A stretch of 64,000 bases of DNA from the NCBI GenBank assembly GCA_020073165.1, contig JAIQFP010000005.1:124001-188000 (forward strand), read 5' to 3'. A program made the translations under genes and the position numbers. Origin of the DNA: Terriglobia bacterium (lineage in GTDB: Bacteria; Acidobacteriota; Terriglobia; Terriglobales; Acidobacteriaceae). Under the pieces are notes generated by a model that saw only the letters and a list, made by a program, of their open reading frames with translations, did not search any database and was not told where the DNA came from. Positions 40,426 to 49,602 of the stretch are shown piece after piece (within the stretch, counting starts at the first letter, position 1; each line of letters opens with the position of its first letter).

Positions 40426-42099
40426 ATGAGCACGCAAGCCACTCGCGGATCCGCTGCTGAACCGGCGTCGGGACTCTTCCCCACGCTCGTTTACGTGCAT
40501 GGCAGCGATCAGCGCACCATCACGCTGGACCACAGTCCCTTTACCGTGGGACGGAAGGTCGACAAAGACCTGGTCATTGCCGATCCCCGTGTCTCTCGCG
40601 ACCATGCCATCATCGTCTCCGACAACGGCCAGTTCGCGGTGGTGGACCAGGGCAGCAAGCACGGCACTTTCGTCAATGGCGAACGCGTGGACCGCCACAC
40701 GCTGGAACGCAACGATCGCCTGGAGTTCGGCGTGCGCGATGTTGCTTACGTCATCTTTCATCCGCAGCACGCCAGCTCCAACACTGCCCGCGAGTTCCTC
40801 AGCCAGATCTCGGGCATGCACATCTCCACTGAGACCACCGACCTGGAAAAGCTCACGCTCTTCCTCGAGGCGGCGCGCAAGCTCAATACCATCGGCGTGC
40901 TGGATGAGATCCTGGTCACTCTGCTCGACGCCACGCTCAAGCTCACCCGCGCCGAGCGCGGCTACGTCTTCATGAAAAACGACGACGGCGGGATGCGCCT
41001 GGCGGCGGGCCGCAATTCCAAGGGTGAGGCCCTGCTCGACGACAAGACCATCTCGCACTCCATCCTGGATGACGCCCTCAAGTCCAACTCAGAGTTCGTC
41101 ATCACCGACACCAGCGAGTCGCTCGATCTGAAGGGCCGGCAGAGCATCGTCGCCTACGACCTGCGCACCGTCATCTGCATTCCGCTGCGCAAGCCCCAGG
41201 TGCAAGCCACGCGCGACAGCGAAGCCGCTGCGCCTTCGGAAGCTACCGCCGAGGTCATGGGTGCGCTCTACGTGGATTCCCGCTTTGCCTCGCGCGACAT
41301 CTCCAGCGTCAGCAACGACATTCTGCGCGCGATCGCGACCGAAGCCGCTTCTTTGATCGAGAACGCCCGCCTGGTGCAGGCCGAGGAGTCCGCCCGCCGT
41401 TACCAGCAGGAATTAGCCATCGCTGCCTCCATGCAGCAGGGACTGATGGCGGTCACCATTCCCGAGGTACCGTTTGCCCGTCTGGCTGGAAGAAATCTTT
41501 CCTGCAAGGAGATCGGCGGCGACTTTTTCGACGCTGTTAACACCGAGGATGGCCTCACGGTGGTTCTGGCCGACGTCAGCGGCAAGGGAGTCTCTGCCGC
41601 CCTGCTGGCCTCCACCTTGCAGGGGATGATCTACTCGCAGCTCATCGCCCGGATGCCGCTGGCGGAAATCGTGACCACGGTGAATCGCTTCTTCACCCAG
41701 AAGCACCTGGGCGAGAAATACGCTACCGTCATCATCGCCCGCGTCCGTCCCGACGGCGAACTGGAGTACGTCAATTGCGGTCATGTGCCTCCACTGGTGG
41801 TCTCCAGCCACACGGTCAATCGTCCGACCCACGGCAACCTGCCGGTGGGCTTGCTGAAGGACGCGACCTATGAAAGCGATCGCGTCCGGCTTAAGCCGGG
41901 TGACCGGCTGGTGATGGTGACCGACGGCGTCACCGAAGCGGAAAATGCCCGCGGCGATTTCTTCGAAGATTCCCGCCTGGAAGCCGTCGCCGCCAAAAGC
42001 GAGTCGCTCGACGACATCTTCTCCGCCATAGCCAACTTCTGCAGCGGAACTCCCCTGAGCGACGACTGTACGGTGGTGGAGTTGCTGTACACGGGATAA
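40426..42099 (+). CDS. FHA-GAF-PP2C serine phosphatase (SpoIIE/RsbU type)
   Basis: The protein has 557 residues. An N-terminal FHA domain (about 20-105) has FTVGRKVDKDLVIADPRVSRDH and HGTFVNGERV, recognising phosphothreonine peptides. A GAF domain (about 150-320) follows. The C-terminal PP2C/SpoIIE phosphatase (about 345-555) has GGDFFDAVNTEDGLTVVLADVSGKG (metal Asp), TDGVTEAENARGDFF and DDCTVVELLY. This architecture reads phosphorylated partners and an allosteric ligand, then dephosphorylates a STAS antagonist, here most likely the product at 39938. No Ser/Thr kinase for the FHA domain is in the window. The ATG at 40426 has only weak Shine-Dalgarno support. Confidence 0.93.
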   Translation: MSTQATRGSAAEPASGLFPTLVYVHGSDQRTITLDHSPFTVGRKVDKDLVIADPRVSRDHAIIVSDNGQFAVVDQGSKHGTFVNGERVDRHTLERNDRLEFGVRDVAYVIFHPQHASSNTAREFLSQISGMHISTETTDLEKLTLFLEAARKLNTIGVLDEILVTLLDATLKLTRAERGYVFMKNDDGGMRLAAGRNSKGEALLDDKTISHSILDDALKSNSEFVITDTSESLDLKGRQSIVAYDLRTVICIPLRKPQVQATRDSEAAAPSEATAEVMGALYVDSRFASRDISSVSNDILRAIATEAASLIENARLVQAEESARRYQQELAIAASMQQGLMAVTIPEVPFARLAGRNLSCKEIGGDFFDAVNTEDGLTVVLADVSGKGVSAALLASTLQGMIYSQLIARMPLAEIVTTVNRFFTQKHLGEKYATVIIARVRPDGELEYVNCGHVPPLVVSSHTVNRPTHGNLPVGLLKDATYESDRVRLKPGDRLVMVTDGVTEAENARGDFFEDSRLEAVAAKSESLDDIFSAIANFCSGTPLSDDCTVVELLYTG

Positions 42100-42194
42100 A
42101 TGCAGTTGTCAGTTCTCCGTTCTCAGTTCTTAGCCGCGGGAAGCTAGATCGCCACCTTCATCGCTGACCTCGGTAAAGTATCCTTTCCCCAACA

Positions 42195-43988
42195 ATGAAC
42201 TTCACTGCGCTCGACTGGACGGCCATCGTCGCCTACCTGGGCATTACGCTGGCGCTGGGGTTGTATTTTCGCCGGCGCTCCGGGCGCAGCGTGGACGATT
42301 ACTTCGTTTCCGGACGCAACGTCTCCTGGTGGCTCGCCGGCACCTCGATGGTCGCGACCACGTTCGCTGCGGACACGCCACTCGTCGTCACCGGACTGGT
42401 GTACACGCAGGGGATCGCCGGCAACTGGCTGTGGTGGGCGTTCCTTTTGTCGGGGATGATGACGGTGTTCCTGTTCGCCCGGTTGTGGCGGCGCTCCGGC
42501 CTGCTCACCGACGTGCAGTTCGCCGAGATGCGCTACGCCGGCAAGCCGGCAGCATTTCTGCGCGGATTCCGCGCCATCTATCTCGGCCTGCTGATGAATT
42601 GCCTGATCCTGGGCTGGGTCACCAAGGCCATGACCAGCATCGTGGCGGTCACGCTGGGGGTGAGCGACCGCTCCGCGCTGGCGATTTGCGTCTTCTTCCT
42701 GATCCCGTTCACCGGGTTGTACGTCGCGTTAGGAGGGCTCTGGGGCGTGCTGTGGACGGATCTGTTCCAGTTCGCGTTGAAGATGGCGATCGTCATCGGC
42801 GTCGCATGGTACGCCGTCATGGCCACCGGCGGCATGAACGCGCTGCTCAGCAGGCTGGCAGAGATGCGCGTGGCAGCAGGGCCGGGTGCGGGGGATGTGA
42901 CGTCTTTTTTCCCCGATTTCTCTCGGCCGGCGGCGCAGGAGGCGTTGTGGACCTTGCCGGTGCTGACCTTCCTGGTGAACATCGGACTGCAATGGTGGGC
43001 GTTCTGGTATCCCGGAGCCGAGCCGGGCGGCGGAGGTTACATTGCGCAACGCATCTTCAGCGCCAAGGATGAACGCAACGGTCTGCTGTCGGTGCTGTGG
43101 TTCAACATCGCGCACTACGCCGTGCGGCCCTGGCCGTGGATTCTCACCGCCATGGCCGCGATAGTGCTCTACCCGCACCTCGAGCATCCCGAGACCGGAT
43201 ACATGCTGGTCGTGAGCCAGCATGTGCCGCCGGCGCTGCGCGGCATTGTGATCGCCGGCTTCATGGCGGCGTTTATGTCCACCATCGCCACCCAGCTTAA
43301 CTGGGGCGCATCGTACCTGGTGGCGGATTTCTACCGGCGCTTCCTCAAACGTGACGGCAGCGAGCATCACTACGTGCAGGTCTCGCGCCTGGCCACGGTG
43401 CTGCTGGTGGTCGCTTCCGCTTATGTTTCTGCACAACTGGTCTCGATCCGCTCTGGGTGGGAATTCGTTCTCGAGGTTGGCGCCGGCACCGGCGGCGTCT
43501 ACCTGCTGCGCTGGTACTGGTGGCGGATCAATGCCTGGAGCGAGATCTCAGCCATGGCTACGGCGATGGTGGTGTCGGTGCTGCTGCGTTGGGTGGCCCC
43601 GTTCTCCGGCACCGGGCCGGTGGTGTTCGCCAAGACTGCGCTGACGACCACAGTCGTAACCACGCTGGTGTGGATGATGGTCACACTGATCACCCAGCCG
43701 GAGCCGGAAGAAGTGCTGCTCAAGTTCTACCGTGCGGTGCGTCCCCATGTGAGCGGCTGGCAGGCGGTGGCACGGCTCGCCCCCGATGTTCCACCGACGC
43801 GCGATGTGGGCCGCAACTTACTCTCGTGGGTCCTGGGTTGCGCCATGGTTTACCTGGCGCTGTTTGGCCTGGGGCGCGTGCTGCTCGGGCCAATGGGGAA
43901 GGGAATCGGGCTATTGTTCGCGTCGGGCGTTTGCGCGGCGGCGCTTTACGTGAACCTGGCACGGCAGGGTTGGAACAGCAGCGAGTAG
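42195..43988 (+). CDS. Sodium:solute symporter family transporter
   Basis: This 597-residue protein of the SSS/SLC5 family has about 13-14 membrane helices. The N-terminal block YLGITLALGLYFRRRSGRSVDDYFVSGRNVSWWLAGTSM is diagnostic, with the unwound first helix and a glycine-rich sodium region. Further matches are GLYVALGGLWGVLWTDLFQF and MAAFMSTIATQLNWGASYLVADFYRRFLK. The substrate (sugar, amino acid, nucleoside or other) cannot be told from these motifs. It is transcribed alone. The 95-base gap upstream contains a short imperfect CAGTTCTC repeat. The C-terminal 80 residues beyond the core helices carry an extra pair of helices, as in longer bacterial members. Confidence 0.9.
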   Translation: MNFTALDWTAIVAYLGITLALGLYFRRRSGRSVDDYFVSGRNVSWWLAGTSMVATTFAADTPLVVTGLVYTQGIAGNWLWWAFLLSGMMTVFLFARLWRRSGLLTDVQFAEMRYAGKPAAFLRGFRAIYLGLLMNCLILGWVTKAMTSIVAVTLGVSDRSALAICVFFLIPFTGLYVALGGLWGVLWTDLFQFALKMAIVIGVAWYAVMATGGMNALLSRLAEMRVAAGPGAGDVTSFFPDFSRPAAQEALWTLPVLTFLVNIGLQWWAFWYPGAEPGGGGYIAQRIFSAKDERNGLLSVLWFNIAHYAVRPWPWILTAMAAIVLYPHLEHPETGYMLVVSQHVPPALRGIVIAGFMAAFMSTIATQLNWGASYLVADFYRRFLKRDGSEHHYVQVSRLATVLLVVASAYVSAQLVSIRSGWEFVLEVGAGTGGVYLLRWYWWRINAWSEISAMATAMVVSVLLRWVAPFSGTGPVVFAKTALTTTVVTTLVWMMVTLITQPEPEEVLLKFYRAVRPHVSGWQAVARLAPDVPPTRDVGRNLLSWVLGCAMVYLALFGLGRVLLGPMGKGIGLLFASGVCAAALYVNLARQGWNSSE

Positions 43989-44029
43989 TCCCCGCTGCCG
44001 AGTAGCGAATAGCAATCAAGATTGCTTGC

Positions 44030-45325
44030 TCAACGGTACCAGTCTGCCCGCGTCAAAGGCAGCCCGCTGCGGCCACTTTCGCTCTTGACCAGCAGCGTCT
44101 GATACACGTCCAGCCGGCCGGTCTCGAAGTAGTACGCGGAGCCTGCCATATAGAGACGCCAGATGCGGTACTTGATCTCTCCTGCCAGGCAGCGGGCCTC
44201 CTCCGCATGGTCTTCCAGGCGGCGCAGCCAGTGACGCAACGTCAGGGTGTAGTGCTCACGCAGGTTCTCTACGTCGCGCACTTCGAACCCCGCGCCCTCG
44301 GCGGCCTGCACCACGTCACCAACCGGCACAAGGTCTCCGTCGGGAAAGACATAAACGTCAGTGAACGTAGGCTGGTCAGGCCTGGGGCGGTGGCCGGCGC
44401 GTCCGATACCGTGATTGAGGAAGACCCCACCGGGCCGCAACCAACGGAAGGCTTGATTGAAATATTCCGCTAATTGCGACTCGCCCACGTGTTCCACCAT
44501 GCCGACGCTGACCAGTTTGTCGTACGCGGCGGGTTCGTCCAGGTCGCGGTAGTCGAGCAACCGCACCTGGCATCGCTCGGACAGGCCGGCCGTTCGGATG
44601 CGTTCTGTCGCCAGCTCCAGTTGCGGGCGGCTCAGGGTAATACCCAAAGCGCGGACGCCATATTCCCGTACAGCGTGGAGAATGAGGCCGCCCCAACCGC
44701 AGCCGATGTCGAGCACGTGCTCTCCGGGCTGCAAGCGCAGCTTGTGGCAGATGTAATCCAGCTTGTCGGTCTGCGCGGTGTCGAGACCGTTGTCGGGGCT
44801 GGTGAAGTAGGCGCAGGAATAGAGCAGGTTGTGATCGAGCCAGAGCGCGTAGAAGTCGTTGGAGACGTCGTAGTGGTAGGTAACAGCCTGGCGATCGCGC
44901 CCACGGGAGTGCAAGCGGCCATGTGGCCTGGCGTCCGGGCGAAGATCTCGAAAAGGACTGCGAGACGGCAGGCCGAGAAGCAGGCTGCTCAGGCGCAGCT
45001 TCTCCTTCGCGCTCCAGTCTTTTTGGAGGAGATAGTCGGCGAGAGGAAAGACACCTGCGATGTCACCCTCGATGTCAAAATCGCCACAGACGTAGGCTTC
45101 CGCGAGCGCGAGTTGGCTGGACTGGGCCAGGGCTGGACGCAAGGCACCGGGATGATTAATTCTCCAGGTGAAGCGCAAAAACTGGTTGCCCTCCGGCGCC
45201 CAACGGGTGCCATCCCACAACTCCACTGCGAAATCACGCGGATGATAGTCATGCAGGAGCGCTTCCAGGAACACGAGGGTCTTCTGCGTGGTTGCGTCGT
45301 GAAACTTCGAGGCCCTTAGTCCCAT
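44030..45325 (-). CDS. cfa: Cyclopropane-fatty-acyl-phospholipid synthase
   Basis: This 431-residue protein adds methylene from S-adenosylmethionine to cis double bonds of membrane lipids. The SAM-binding motif VLDIGCGWGGLILHA is present. Upstream DHNLLYSCAYFTSPDNGLDTAQ and downstream YDKLVSVGMVEHVGESQLAEYF (Glu of the bicarbonate-site motif) are family marks. The N-terminal domain (about 20-160) has VCGDFDIEGDIAGVF. The ATG at 45325 is preceded by a weak GGTGG; the upstream extension encodes a low-quality Pro/Ser stretch and is rejected. It lies 97 bases downstream of the GH15 gene on the same strand. Cyclopropane lipids are a usual acid and stationary-phase adaptation. Confidence 0.9.
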   Translation of the reverse strand: MGLRASKFHDATTQKTLVFLEALLHDYHPRDFAVELWDGTRWAPEGNQFLRFTWRINHPGALRPALAQSSQLALAEAYVCGDFDIEGDIAGVFPLADYLLQKDWSAKEKLRLSSLLLGLPSRSPFRDLRPDARPHGRLHSRGRDRQAVTYHYDVSNDFYALWLDHNLLYSCAYFTSPDNGLDTAQTDKLDYICHKLRLQPGEHVLDIGCGWGGLILHAVREYGVRALGITLSRPQLELATERIRTAGLSERCQVRLLDYRDLDEPAAYDKLVSVGMVEHVGESQLAEYFNQAFRWLRPGGVFLNHGIGRAGHRPRPDQPTFTDVYVFPDGDLVPVGDVVQAAEGAGFEVRDVENLREHYTLTLRHWLRRLEDHAEEARCLAGEIKYRIWRLYMAGSAYYFETGRLDVYQTLLVKSESGRSGLPLTRADWYR

Positions 45326-45422
45326 ACATCCACCCCCAGGTAGCGGCGAGGTGCCAAGGCCATAAGGTGAGAGTTTCGCTCGTGGGATTGAGGGCGAGAC
45401 TCTCTGGGCAGCCGGCAAGCGC

Positions 45423-47828
45423 TCAGTTGTTTTCTACGACAACTGAAAAGTCTACACCTTCCCAGCGCTGCTCCTGCAGCCAGTAGAAGGTGAACGCGAC
45501 TTCCCGGCCTGGGCTCAAATGGTCGGCCGGCAGGTCGGCGGCGTGGACGCCGAGGCTGGTATCGCGAGTGTTGGTGTCGTGGGAAGTAGCCCAGTGATCG
45601 AAGCTCCAGTGCACCACGGCGGGCGCGAGCAACACGATGCGCAACTGCTTGCCCTGGGGCATGGAGCGAACCTTGTTGTTGAAGCGCCATCCGAAGAACG
45701 CCGCCTTTTGTTTCTTGACCAGGTAGCGCTCCACGGTTTGCGGCGGCGTGTCGAAAATCTTGCCATCGCGCAGCGAGCGCCGCAGCTTGATGTATTCGGA
45801 ATGGGCCCACACCAGAGGACAAGCGGAACCCGAGGGCTTCCCGAAGAACAACTCGAGTGCGGGAATGTCGGGCTGGTCCCAGACCTGCTCGGGAATCAGG
45901 CGGCAGCCTTCCGTGGAAAGTTCCATCACACTGAGCAGCTGTTCGGCGACTTGGGGCCGGCCCGCCGCTAACTCGTAATGAGCGCGCTCTCCCGCCAGCA
46001 AGGGCCAAGGCCGGCCCACACCAGTACCGTCGAAGGCTGAGCCGTCTTCGTGCTCTCCGTAGCCATCGCCGTTATAGCGATACCAGCAGTAACCCTGCGG
46101 CAGTTGCACCCGCAGCAGGGAATCAATGGCCTTGACGGTGTTCACAATGCGGGGATCGTTGGCGGCGCGTAGTCCAAAGCGCACCAGGGCAAGTGAGTCA
46201 GGACTGATGAGATGCGTGGCCTGGGCGAAGCTCTGGTCGGGAGGCCGGTTCTTGATGGGCACAAATCCGTCCAGCGGAGATGCCGCCGCGGTGGTCTCCG
46301 GCGGAGCGATGCGGACGTAGTAACCCTGGACCCCGAGTTGAAGCGCGAGATCGCCACCGGTGGCATAGACCCAGCGGTCGATGTTGTCGTTCCACGTGTC
46401 GGCGGTCTCGCGCAAGTAACTGGCAATCTCGGGCTGCTGCACGGCGTCGGCCAAGTCCGCGGCCGCCAGCAATCCAGAAATCTCTACGGCCAGCGTGAAC
46501 GGTGAGTAGCCGGAGTCTTCCTCCCATCGGTCCTGCTGTGTGACCGGACCGTTGCGCAGGATGAAGCTCACAGCCCTCTGGACCATTGCCCACCAGCGCT
46601 TCAAGTCTCCCAAAATCGTGGGATCTTCGCGGCGCAGGATGTCCACCAGCAGGATGGGGAATGCGGTCTCGTCCAGTTGCACCCCGTTCCAATACACACG
46701 GCCGTCGAGCCACAGGTTCTGAGCCCAGTGGCCGTCGGATTCCTGTGTGGACTCAAGATAGCGAAGCACGCGCACGGCGTCGCCGCTGGCGCCGGCCGCC
46801 AGGAATCCGCAAGCGGTCTCGACCAGGTCGCGCGGCCAGACCAGGTGATAGCCGCCCAGATCCTCGTCACCTTTGTTGAAGCCCCAGGGAATCGACAAGC
46901 TGGCGATGACTCCACCCAGGAAATCGGTCGACTCATGGCTGCGCAACACGGCCATGCTGGCGCGATACAAATCGTGTTCGCGCTCAGGCTGGTCCAAGGG
47001 CAGCAGGCTGTCATGCCAACTCTTCCATTGTTCCACATAGCGGGTGCAAAGTTCGTCATAGCTTTCCAGCAAGCTGGAGCGCGCCTGCTGTCCGGCTTCC
47101 GACCAGACACCGCCGAAGCCCAGGGCGAGGATGAATTCGCCCCCGCAGGCGTCCAGGTCGATTTCTCCGGTGAGCGCGACATTCCCGTTCTCCGCCCGGG
47201 TGTATTGCCAGGTCATCTGGTAGTGCTGGGAAAGGTCTTGCCAGCCATCAGAGAAACCGGCGAAGCCGACCGACATCTTGCGCCACGGCACGGAGCAGGC
47301 AAAGGCCAGGGCGCAATCATTGCGCTGGGCAAACAGCATGGGGACACCCTTGTAATCGCCGACCCAGCCGGTGTTGTCACGTCCCCAGTTCGCCAGATGC
47401 GGGGCCAGCAGGGCATACAAGCGATAGTCGGACAGTCTTCCCTGCAGGGGAAGGAAGCGAATCCTCTGCGATACCACGTTGCGCCAGGGATCGCTCAGAA
47501 CTTCCTTCTCAATGCGGTAGCGTGCACCCTTGTGGATGTTGACCAACTCGTAGACCGGAATACCGGGCTCGATCGGTTGATTCTGAAACGTACAGTCGCG
47601 CTTCTCCTCGGAGAAGAAACCGGCACCGTCGGTGACGATGAGTCCCTGATCGCGGGTGCAGGCCTGATCCACGCGGGGGAAGTAGATTTCGTTCAGGATG
47701 CCATGGCTCAAGGTGAACCACACGCGGCTGTAGCGGTTGAGCGCAGTGCCGACGCCTGTTTTGGCGCTCGATGTCCAACGGGGTGCAATTCCCGGAGCGC
47801 CGGGAGCATAACGTTCGGAATCACTCAC
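45423..47828 (-). CDS. GH15 glucoamylase / glucodextranase-like glucosidase
   Basis: This 801-residue glycoside hydrolase is of the bacterial GH15 type, with an N-terminal beta-sandwich (about 1-265) and an (alpha/alpha)6 catalytic domain (about 285-690). Catalytic candidates fit the family: the acid in QLDETAFPILL after WAQNLWLDGRVYWNG, and the base in PWPLLAGERAHYEL. The WPRDLVETACGFLAAG motif marks the substrate pocket. A C-terminal beta domain (about 700-800; WEGVDFSVVVENN) closes the chain. The GTG start at 47828 follows AGGA. No signal peptide is seen, so it may act inside the cell on glycogen or maltodextrin. It lies upstream of cfa; a functional link between the two is not obvious. 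Confidence 0.92.
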   Translation of the reverse strand: MSDSERYAPGAPGIAPRWTSSAKTGVGTALNRYSRVWFTLSHGILNEIYFPRVDQACTRDQGLIVTDGAGFFSEEKRDCTFQNQPIEPGIPVYELVNIHKGARYRIEKEVLSDPWRNVVSQRIRFLPLQGRLSDYRLYALLAPHLANWGRDNTGWVGDYKGVPMLFAQRNDCALAFACSVPWRKMSVGFAGFSDGWQDLSQHYQMTWQYTRAENGNVALTGEIDLDACGGEFILALGFGGVWSEAGQQARSSLLESYDELCTRYVEQWKSWHDSLLPLDQPEREHDLYRASMAVLRSHESTDFLGGVIASLSIPWGFNKGDEDLGGYHLVWPRDLVETACGFLAAGASGDAVRVLRYLESTQESDGHWAQNLWLDGRVYWNGVQLDETAFPILLVDILRREDPTILGDLKRWWAMVQRAVSFILRNGPVTQQDRWEEDSGYSPFTLAVEISGLLAAADLADAVQQPEIASYLRETADTWNDNIDRWVYATGGDLALQLGVQGYYVRIAPPETTAAASPLDGFVPIKNRPPDQSFAQATHLISPDSLALVRFGLRAANDPRIVNTVKAIDSLLRVQLPQGYCWYRYNGDGYGEHEDGSAFDGTGVGRPWPLLAGERAHYELAAGRPQVAEQLLSVMELSTEGCRLIPEQVWDQPDIPALELFFGKPSGSACPLVWAHSEYIKLRRSLRDGKIFDTPPQTVERYLVKKQKAAFFGWRFNNKVRSMPQGKQLRIVLLAPAVVHWSFDHWATSHDTNTRDTSLGVHAADLPADHLSPGREVAFTFYWLQEQRWEGVDFSVVVENN

Positions 47829-48118
47829 GATGTCCTACCCTCGAACTCGGAGATGGTACCCGATTCTACGGCGCAGGTTTGGCGTCCGCGGGCAGCGGTT
47901 CATGACGCAGGCCCCCGGAATGATGCCTCAGGATACGGGCAGCAAGACAAGCTTCGCAACCTTCCTGTAAAATCACTGGGAAGCGGAAGAGTGTTGAGAG
48001 AATTGCTCAGCGTCTTTCCAGCTAATTCCTAAGCGGTTTCAGACAGAGACTGCCTCCACCCACATCTGCCGGAGCGGGCATCGCTGGGTGATGGTGTGGG
48101 AAGATTCAGGAGACAACG

Positions 48119-48298
48119 ATGGTCAAGATTGCCAAGACAGCCGATCGCAAGAAGGTAATGGATACCGCCAAGAGCACCGATTGTCCCAAGTGCGGCAAGC
48201 CGACCCGCATTGTGAAGCGGGTGAAAGACCGGGAACGTGGCGTCCCCGGCGGGATCTTCATTTCCTGCTCCGCCTGCGAGTTCTTCGAGAAACTCTGA
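48119..48298 (+). CDS. Small zinc-ribbon protein, 59 residues
   Basis: The frame starts at ATG 48119 with AGGAG seven bases upstream and ends at TGA 48298. Two CxxC pairs at C22/C25 (CPKCGKPTR) and C50/C53 (CSACEFF) make a zinc ribbon. The chain is otherwise Lys/Arg-rich (ADRKKVMDTAKS, IVKRVKDRERG). Similar tiny zinc-ribbon proteins are often nucleic-acid binding or ribosome associated, but this one is not assigned to a named family. The frame is well placed relative to its ribosome site and has no competing longer gene on either strand. Confidence 0.75.
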   Translation: MVKIAKTADRKKVMDTAKSTDCPKCGKPTRIVKRVKDRERGVPGGIFISCSACEFFEKL

Positions 48299-48321
48299 GC
48301 TGATCCGCAGCCCCGCTGTGT

Positions 48322-48345
48322 AGAGACGCAGGTTGCCGCGTCTCT
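48322..48345. repeat. Dispersed palindrome, copy 3 (partly decayed)
   Basis: AGAGACGC pairs with GCGTCTCT across an 8-base centre AGGTTGCC, which is the core of the other two palindromes with two altered positions. It lies between the zinc-ribbon protein and the end of pyrF. Confidence 0.7.
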
Positions 48346-48362
48346 CTCTGTTTCGCGGCAAA

Positions 48363-49091
48363 TCAGTAGTTTGCCACCGGCTGCACCGAAGCCCGGCTGA
48401 TTTCCCCCAGAATCTCCCGCGCTTCAGCCGCCGGATCCTCCGCCCCGGTGATCGGGCGGCCCACCACGATGTGACTAGCCCCGGCTGCAATGGCTTCTGC
48501 GGGCGTGACCACACGCACTTGATCACCGTAGCCGGCACCTGCGGGACGTACTCCCGGGGTAACGATGGCGAAGTCGCTTCCCAGTTCATGGCGCAGCTCG
48601 GAGGCCTCGCGAGCGGAGGTAACCACGCCGTGACATCCACTGGCCAGCGCCAGCGCACCCAGGCGCAGCACCTGGTCCACTACCCGGCCGTGAACCCCGA
48701 GTCTGTCGAGATCACTATCGTCAAGGCTGGTGAGTACCGTCACTGCGAGCACCATCAGGGCAGGGTTGACCTTCCGGGCAGCGTCGGTGGCCGCCCGCAG
48801 CATGGCGCCGCCACCTGAGGCATGCACCGTTAACATGCTGACCCCGAGCTGCGCCGCTTCGCGGACGGCTGCGGCCACAGTGTTGGGGATGTCGTGGTAT
48901 TTCAGGTCAAGGAAGACGCGGCGCCCCGACGCGATCAAATCGCGCACTACCTGTGGCCCCTCGGCAGTGTAGAGCTGCATCCCCACCTTGTAGGTGGAAG
49001 CAGACTCCCCCACGGCGGCGACAATCTTATGGGCTGCGGCCGCCGACGACACGTCCAAGGCAATGATGAGGCGCTGGCGCGCATCGCTCAT
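48363..49091 (-). CDS. pyrF: Orotidine 5'-phosphate decarboxylase
   Basis: This 242-residue protein catalyses the last step of UMP synthesis. The active-site cluster is in FLDLKYHDIPNTV (the D-K-x-x-D motif). The start RLIIALDVSSAAAA and the phosphate-binding ending IVVGRPITGAEDPAAEA are also family-typical. The TPGVRPAGAGYGDQVRV loop completes the phosphate grip. The ATG at 49091 begins 25 bases after the rlpA-like gene ends, on the same strand. A copy of the dispersed palindrome sits just beyond its stop. Confidence 0.96.
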   Translation of the reverse strand: MSDARQRLIIALDVSSAAAAHKIVAAVGESASTYKVGMQLYTAEGPQVVRDLIASGRRVFLDLKYHDIPNTVAAAVREAAQLGVSMLTVHASGGGAMLRAATDAARKVNPALMVLAVTVLTSLDDSDLDRLGVHGRVVDQVLRLGALALASGCHGVVTSAREASELRHELGSDFAIVTPGVRPAGAGYGDQVRVVTPAEAIAAGASHIVVGRPITGAEDPAAEAREILGEISRASVQPVANY

Positions 49092-49116
49092 GCCTTGGAG
49101 TGTAGAAGATTTGGGA

Positions 49117-49602
49117 CTAATTCGCTACAGGTGGGCGCAGCGTGGCCACCATTTGCGGGTGGACTATGTCCAGGCGCACGCGCTGGAGGCCCTGCTCCTT
49201 GAATTGGAGCGCGTGGGCGGCGCTGTAGGAAACGTCGATGATGCGGCCGGGGACGATCGGACCGCGGTCGTTAATCCGCACCGTGACCGTCCGTCCGTTG
49301 TGGAGGTTGGTCACCCGCACCCAGGTTCCCAGAGGCAAACTGGGGTGGGCTGCGGTCAGGTCGTACATGTTATAAGGCTCACCACTGGCTGTGGACTTGC
49401 CCTCAAAATAGGCGCCGTACCAGGAGGCCGTCCCAACTTGATACGGCTTGGGTGCGCTCGGCTTCTTCACCGGCCTGGTTACGGGTTGGAATACTGCGCT
49501 AGTTCGGGTGGAACCCGACTCTGAGCTGTTTGGCCCCTGAGCCGCTCCCAGGCTGACGATCGAGAAAACAATCGCCAGTCCATGAGCTATACGTCTTCGC
49601 AT
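49117..49602 (-). CDS. rlpA: RlpA-like septal lytic transglycosylase
   Basis: This 161-residue protein has a signal peptide (MRRRIAHGLAIVFSIVSLGAAQ). The double-psi beta-barrel core is clear: VGTASWYGAYFEGKSTASGEPYNMYDLTAAH, LPLGTWVRVTNLHNGRTVTV, and RINDRGPIVPGRIIDVSYSAA with the catalytic Asp of the RGP/RIIDVS region. It lacks a SPOR domain (the separate SPOR protein at 8119 is elsewhere). AGGTGA lies five bases before the ATG. It is followed at 25 bases by pyrF on the same strand. Function: cleavage of denuded glycan strands during septation. Confidence 0.92.
   Translation of the reverse strand: MRRRIAHGLAIVFSIVSLGAAQGPNSSESGSTRTSAVFQPVTRPVKKPSAPKPYQVGTASWYGAYFEGKSTASGEPYNMYDLTAAHPSLPLGTWVRVTNLHNGRTVTVRINDRGPIVPGRIIDVSYSAAHALQFKEQGLQRVRLDIVHPQMVATLRPPVAN

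Noticed and set aside
46677-48032. Plus-strand open frame of about 450 codons over the GH15 gene
   Set aside because: Antisense shadow; GH15 catalytic motifs are on the minus strand.
48029-48658. Minus-strand open frame of about 209 codons overlapping pyrF and the zinc-ribbon gene
   Set aside because: It runs in a different frame through pyrF and across the 48322 palindrome and has no domain; pyrF and the short zinc-ribbon gene explain the region better.
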